From Punctularia strigosozonata HHB-11173 SS5 (taxonomy: Eukaryota; Basidiomycota; Agaricomycetes; Corticiales; Punctulariaceae), in NCBI RefSeq assembly GCF_000264995.1, contig NW_006767437.1, forward strand, positions 2,025,755 through 2,089,754: a stretch of DNA of 64,000 nucleotides, in the 5' to 3' direction. Of this stretch, positions 59,878 through 64,000 are shown one piece after another (positions within the stretch are counted from its first letter, which is position 1; the number at the start of each line of letters is the position of its first letter). The position numbers were made by a program, and so were the translations under genes. The notes below the pieces were generated by a model that did not search any database, was not told the DNA's origin, and saw only the letters and a list, made by a program, of their open reading frames with translations.

Positions 59878-60651
59878 GGCGCCGCACAGCCGACGAGAGA
59901 CTCTCGATTTCATGGGCGGTTACCGCCGTTTTGGCGACCGTGAACGCTGTTGCGCCACTTGCATTGCTCGCTATCTACACAGTATGTATGTTGTCCAGGC
60001 CTTTCCATCGTCGTTCGGTGGCGGCCCGTTGTATGATCATGTGGACTGATATCTCGATCCGATGCTATGCGTTGTCCCGCGATAAGTGTGGCAGTATGGG
60101 GGGCGTTTGGCGATCGTCCCGCACGGAAGTCGCGTTCAGAGCCAATTCCTGGCGATAGCATTGTGTCTTATCGGGGTAGGCCTCGCGTTCCGCTGATGAA
60201 AAGAAGCAGGGCCAGAGACCGACGCCAACGGGCTTGACCTAAGGACCTCGTGTCGGCCTTGCGTTTCGCCGCGAGCGGTTGGCTGTTCGTGGCGAACTCT
60301 GTTGCTGCGCCTGGCGCCAGATGCCGGGCGGGGGCGTTCTGAGCCAGTCAGGAGAGCGCTTGGGATCAACACGCGCTCTGGGCGCCAACCCAGCGGGCGT
60401 CTGGCGAGCTTCGGCCTCCCAGGCGCCAGGCGTTTAGCCTAAAACGGGCGTTAACGGCCAAGGACCCCGCGAGATGCGCCCCTGGGGTCCGTGCTCCTGT
60501 CAGCGGTAGGCGCTCAAAGCCATCTCGCCCTTCGCACGGCGCCGCCCGCCTACATAGACCCCCTCGAGGGCGCCCCCGTCTCCCCGTCCTCCGGCAACTG
60601 CTCCCATACGACCCGATCCCACCCCCGACAGCGCCCGGAATATCCATCGCC
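59878..60651. other. Intergenic; Zn2Cys6 gene promoter
   Basis: About 770 bases with GC-rich, GGCGCC-rich short repeats between 60300 and 60480. No gene seen. Confidence 0.45.
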
Positions 60652-62902
60652 ATGCCCCCCGACAGATCCTCAGCACAGGCGTCTATGTACGATCTCCACC
60701 CCCCGGCGCCTCTTTACGGCGTGCACAAGTCTCCGAAGAAAGCGGCCAATGCCGCCGGGCCCGCGAAGGGAAAGGGCGCCGTCCGCGCCAAAACGGGCTG
60801 CTACACCTGCAGAATAAGACGAAAGGTCGGTTACCCATAGGCGCCGTCCCGGATGCAGTGCCTCACCTGACGTTTTGGCGCCCGCCCCCCGAACAGAAGT
60901 GTGACGAGACGCGCGATCCCCAGGGCGGGTGCGAGACCTGCAAGCGTCTCCACCTCGAATGTCTCGGCTTTGGCACCAAACGGCCGGAATGGATGCGGGT
61001 CCGTCCACCCTCCTGCAAATGTGTGTGGCGATGCTGACGACGTCGTGCAGGGCGGTAGTCTCGAGCAGATGCGCGAGCGGATCAAGGACTTCCTCGCGTC
61101 GCAGGGCATGATCAAGGGCCAGTCGAGCCTGCAGCGTTCCGTGAACGAACTGCCCGAGATGTTGATCCTCTCGCCCCACGGCGTGCCCCTCGAGCACTCG
61201 CCGACCTACTCCGCTCGCTCGATGTCCGTCGAGGACCATCCTCCTCGGGCTCAACTATCCTCCGTCCGCTACGACTATGGCTCCGCCCGATCTCAGATAG
61301 ATCCCAATCTGCTCGAGCATCACTCAAGTGAGATTACCGCTTTTATTTCTCCGCGTGCGCGACCCTGACCGCCGCTGCGCAGTTTCCCGCCCTATGACCA
61401 ATTCACCGCATACGTCTTCAGACAATGAACTCCCGAACGGGTACCCCACGCATCATGGTACGGGATACCACCGCCACGCTCGCGCCCTCCAAGTCCAACC
61501 CGGTTCCCTTCTAGGTTATGTCATATCCCACCAACCTCCGCATTCGACATACCCGCCGCAATGTCACCCTAGCCTTGCAAAGACCAGCTCGTTCAGCCCC
61601 CTCTATCACGAGTCGTTCCCCGATAACCCGGCCGACGACTACTACGACGTCTCGTCCCTTTCCGATCCACATCTGGTCGGCTACTATCAACCGGGCGCAC
61701 TAAACCAGGACGCGCTGGTCAGCTACTACATGAACACGGTTGTCAAGATACAGTACCTCGTTGCGGACCCGTCCGTGTCCGGCGTCATCCTCCGCTTTAT
61801 CAAACAAAGTCCCCTAGCCCACCTTGCCGTCTGCAAGCTGGCCTCCCTCCACCAGAACCCCCGAAATCGACAGGCGCTGTCCTCCGGCACGGACGAGGAT
61901 CTCCCGCTCATGCTCTCTGAGGCCGCCAGCGCCATGACGCGTTCCGCTAAACGGCCCGACCTGGGCGCGGCCCTCGCGGCGCTGCAGATCGTCTCGTGCA
62001 TCCTCTTCGCCGGCGGACGAGGCCCGTGGCGCGATTGGCTGGACATCGCCTGCCAATGCGTGAGCAGCATACTCGACAGCCCCGAGCACGGCAACGCCGC
62101 CGACGCGCTGCGCAAGTCGGACGACATGACGCGCTTCGTGGTCATGACCACCATGTGGTTCGACGTCCTCGCGGCGGTGACGCTGATGCACCCCCCGCGG
62201 TTCCTGAAAGAGTACCGGATCATTTTCGGCGGCCCGTCCATCGACGGCGTCAGCTCCAACGGCTCCGACTACTGCGACATGCGGATCGTCATGGGCTGCG
62301 AGAACAACGTCGTGCTCGCGTTGGCCGAAATCTCGGCCCTCGGGCACTGGAAGGAGGTCGAGAAGAAGCACGGCCGGTTGAGCATGCCCCTCCTGGTGAA
62401 GAAGGGTCAGGAGATCGAGCAGCGGCTTTTGCCGCCGACTCGCGTCCGCGACCCGTACGCGTACACGTCGTCCGCCGATCGGACGGCCCAAGCGCGACAG
62501 GCGACCTCGAACATCTTCCGCGCGTCCGCCAAGGTCTACCTGCACTCGGTGCTCTCGGGCGACTCGCCGGCCTGCCCGGAGATCAAGCAAGCCGTACAGG
62601 AGACGGTCGACTGTTTCCAGGCGATGCCGCGCGACGGGCGACGGGAGATCGTGCGGATGACGGTGTTCTGCATCTGCATCTGCGGTTGTCTCACGGACGA
62701 TCTCAAGCAACGGCAGTTCTTGTTGGACTTGCTAGAGGAGCAGGCGATCGATCGGGTGGGCAACTGCGAGGAGGTGAAGAACGTGATGAAGGCCGTGTGG
62801 CATCGGCGGGGGGCGAACCCGCATAACCCCATCGTGCCGTGGCGAGACGTCATGCAGACGACTCTGGGCGGAGACAAAAACCGTCTGCTGCTGCTGGTGT
62901 AA
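60652..62902 (+). CDS. Zn2Cys6 (Gal4-type) transcription factor with fungal_trans_2-like domain
   Basis: Four exons: 60652-60825, 60897-60998, 61051-61327, 61383-62902; up to 690 residues. The binuclear cluster is intact across the first intron: C-YT-C-RIRRKK-C-DETRDPQGG-C-ET-C-KRLHLE-C. It is followed by FGTKRPEWMR, a charged helical stretch, and the typical fungal regulatory domain (YYMNTVVKIQYLVADPSVSG, LGAALAALQIVSCILFAGGRG, TTMWFDVLAAVTLMHPP) ending in MQTTLGGDKNRLLLLV. A further possible 57-base intron at about 61459-61515 (GTACGG..TTCTAG) is in frame either way, so the mature product may lack 19 residues. The regulated pathway cannot be inferred from the neighbours. Confidence 0.9.
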
Positions 62903-63896
62903 GGCGATCTGCTGCTGTTCTGCCGTGCTGTGAACTCGTGCGCATGCTATACTACGAAGTCCGTTGGTTATTGTTTTTTTCTTCTTTTCTTTTCGCGTTG
63001 TCCTCGTATGCCGTTGCCATCGTCGCCGTTTCATCGGATCTGTATTTCTACACTTGGCCTGTATTGCCAGCCCGCACCCGCAAACTGTACCCCGTTGCGA
63101 CCGTTTGTCTCGGATGGGTGCCCACGAGCAGATCTTCTTTTATCCTGTCCGAATCATGGGAGAGATCTGTGGCATCTGAGTGTGGGAGACCACTGCCATA
63201 CACAGCCATGTCCGTCCAATCTTGGACTCGGTGTGCTTCCGTATCAACGAAGTCCGGGTAACCACCGTGGCCAGCTCGAACCGTGACACCGCCCAGCATA
63301 GCAACTAGAGCATCTAGGCACCAGGTCTATTCGTGGCACGCCCCCACTCCTTGGTGCAGACGGGCAATTGACGTGACTGGTATTCTACGTCCCTTTCCCA
63401 TCGGAGCTTAGATAACTGGCCAGTGACACATGCCTGCACCCGGGGGCTCCTCTCACTGGGCCCGCTGTCCGATTATGGGACGCGGCTTGGACTGATACGA
63501 CAGCCGGGGGTTCACCTCCGGACGGGAGAGGGGACTGATTGTGTGAGTCGTCTCAGCGAGTCACTCGTCGCGCGGGGGTGCATCTGCCACGGGCTGGAGG
63601 TGGAGAACAATCCCGGGCACCTCCTGATGACGAACGGCGGCTTAAACGGGCGAATAGTTGCGTCTCGAAACCTGATGCTGTGCCCTTCCAATGCTGGAAG
63701 CCGTCCTCACGATCTCGAGGCAGTCATCACGGAGTCTGCACGGCACAAGGCGGAGATCCCGCGTTAGGTTTATGTACCCTTCCAGCCACGCTTCTCATCA
63801 TCTACATTTAAAGCACACACGCGTACGGAACATAAACGGGTCCCATCAAGTCCATCTCGCATCTATAGCCCCGTTCCCCTTCAAGCTGCTACTACC
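62903..63896. other. Intergenic
   Basis: About 1 kb between the transcription factor and the last gene. A TTTAAA-containing sequence near 63805 may be a promoter element for the downstream gene. Nothing else supported. Confidence 0.45.
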
Positions 63897-64000
63897 ATGG
63901 CCTACATGCGTCCCGCGTCAGCAGGCAGTGGTGCGGCGCCTTCGCCCTCGTCCGAGGGCTCTTCAGAGCAAGCCTCCCCGCCGTCTCCCGGAAACAACCC
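63897..64000 (+). CDS. N-terminal fragment of a gene running off the window
   Basis: From the ATG at 63897 the frame stays open to the window end, giving MAYMRPASAGSGAAPSPSSE and a further 14 residues rich in Ser, Pro and Ala, ending mid-codon. Disordered Ser/Pro starts are common in fungal regulators and kinases, so no function can be assigned. The CACC-like context (actaccATGG) and the upstream gap support a genuine start. Confidence 0.45.
   Translation, partial: MAYMRPASAGSGAAPSPSSEGSSEQASPPSPGNN

Noticed and set aside
61814-62710. 298-codon minus-strand frame opposite the Zn2Cys6 gene
   Set aside because: Arg/Ala/His-rich shadow of the transcription-factor exon without homology.
1-64000. 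CRISPR arrays, operons, riboswitches, tRNA or rRNA genes
   Set aside because: The window is eukaryotic and spliced. I saw no regularly spaced repeat array, no rRNA core, and no convincing tRNA T-loop plus acceptor pairing by eye.

Overview
The window is nuclear DNA of a filamentous basidiomycete, most likely an Agaricomycete. Genes are dense, lie on both strands, and are cut by many short introns, typically 47 to 65 bases with GT..AG ends. Several products are fungus-specific: a Zn2Cys6 transcription factor, an Erg26-type sterol dehydrogenase, GH12 and membrane-anchored GH17 glucanases, and a PMC1-type calcium ATPase. There is no bacterial, viral or organellar gene block. I joined exons by hand by keeping reading frames open and matching remembered family sequences. 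No search or alignment was run.

Layout. 1-4962 is sparse: short repeats, a broken acetyltransferase-like fragment, one small unrecognised reading frame, and two tandem paralogous small secreted cysteine-rich proteins on the minus strand. 4963-15205 is a compact housekeeping block: an ARA1-like GT-B protein (+), Erg26 (+), the mRNA-export helicase Dbp5 (-), a DUF202/VTC-type membrane protein (-), a Sis1-type J-protein (+) and COQ9 (+). 15951-17813 holds a gene whose N-terminal helices resemble the MLKL/HeLo-like four-helix bundle. After a 2.9 kb gap come PMC1 (+), an alpha/beta hydrolase (+), a GH12 endoglucanase (+) and a TP/AP-rich disordered protein whose start codon appears to be split by an intron (+).

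31438-52433 is a run of six minus-strand genes: a kelch receptor-like membrane protein, a paladin-like protein with three PTP-like phytase domains, a GH17 glucanase, a RhoGAP with a probable GC-AG intron, a multipass membrane protein, and eIF3j. 52434-57406 is mostly gene-poor and carries two inverted copies of a 121-bp element. 57407-64000 holds acyl-CoA-binding protein (-) and a tandem-PH protein (+) sharing a short divergent promoter, a Zn2Cys6 regulator (+), and the first codons of a gene that runs off the window.

Function. There is no obvious biosynthetic cluster or defence island. Loose themes are the cell surface and wall (GH17, GH12, RhoGAP, kelch protein), inositol phosphate and phosphoinositide signalling (paladin-like, tandem PH), calcium and polyphosphate-type vacuolar functions (PMC1, VTC/DUF202), and lipid or quinone metabolism (Erg26, COQ9, ACBP). 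The best candidates for something undescribed are the helical-bundle gene at 15951-17813, the tandem secreted proteins, and the 121-bp inverted element pair.
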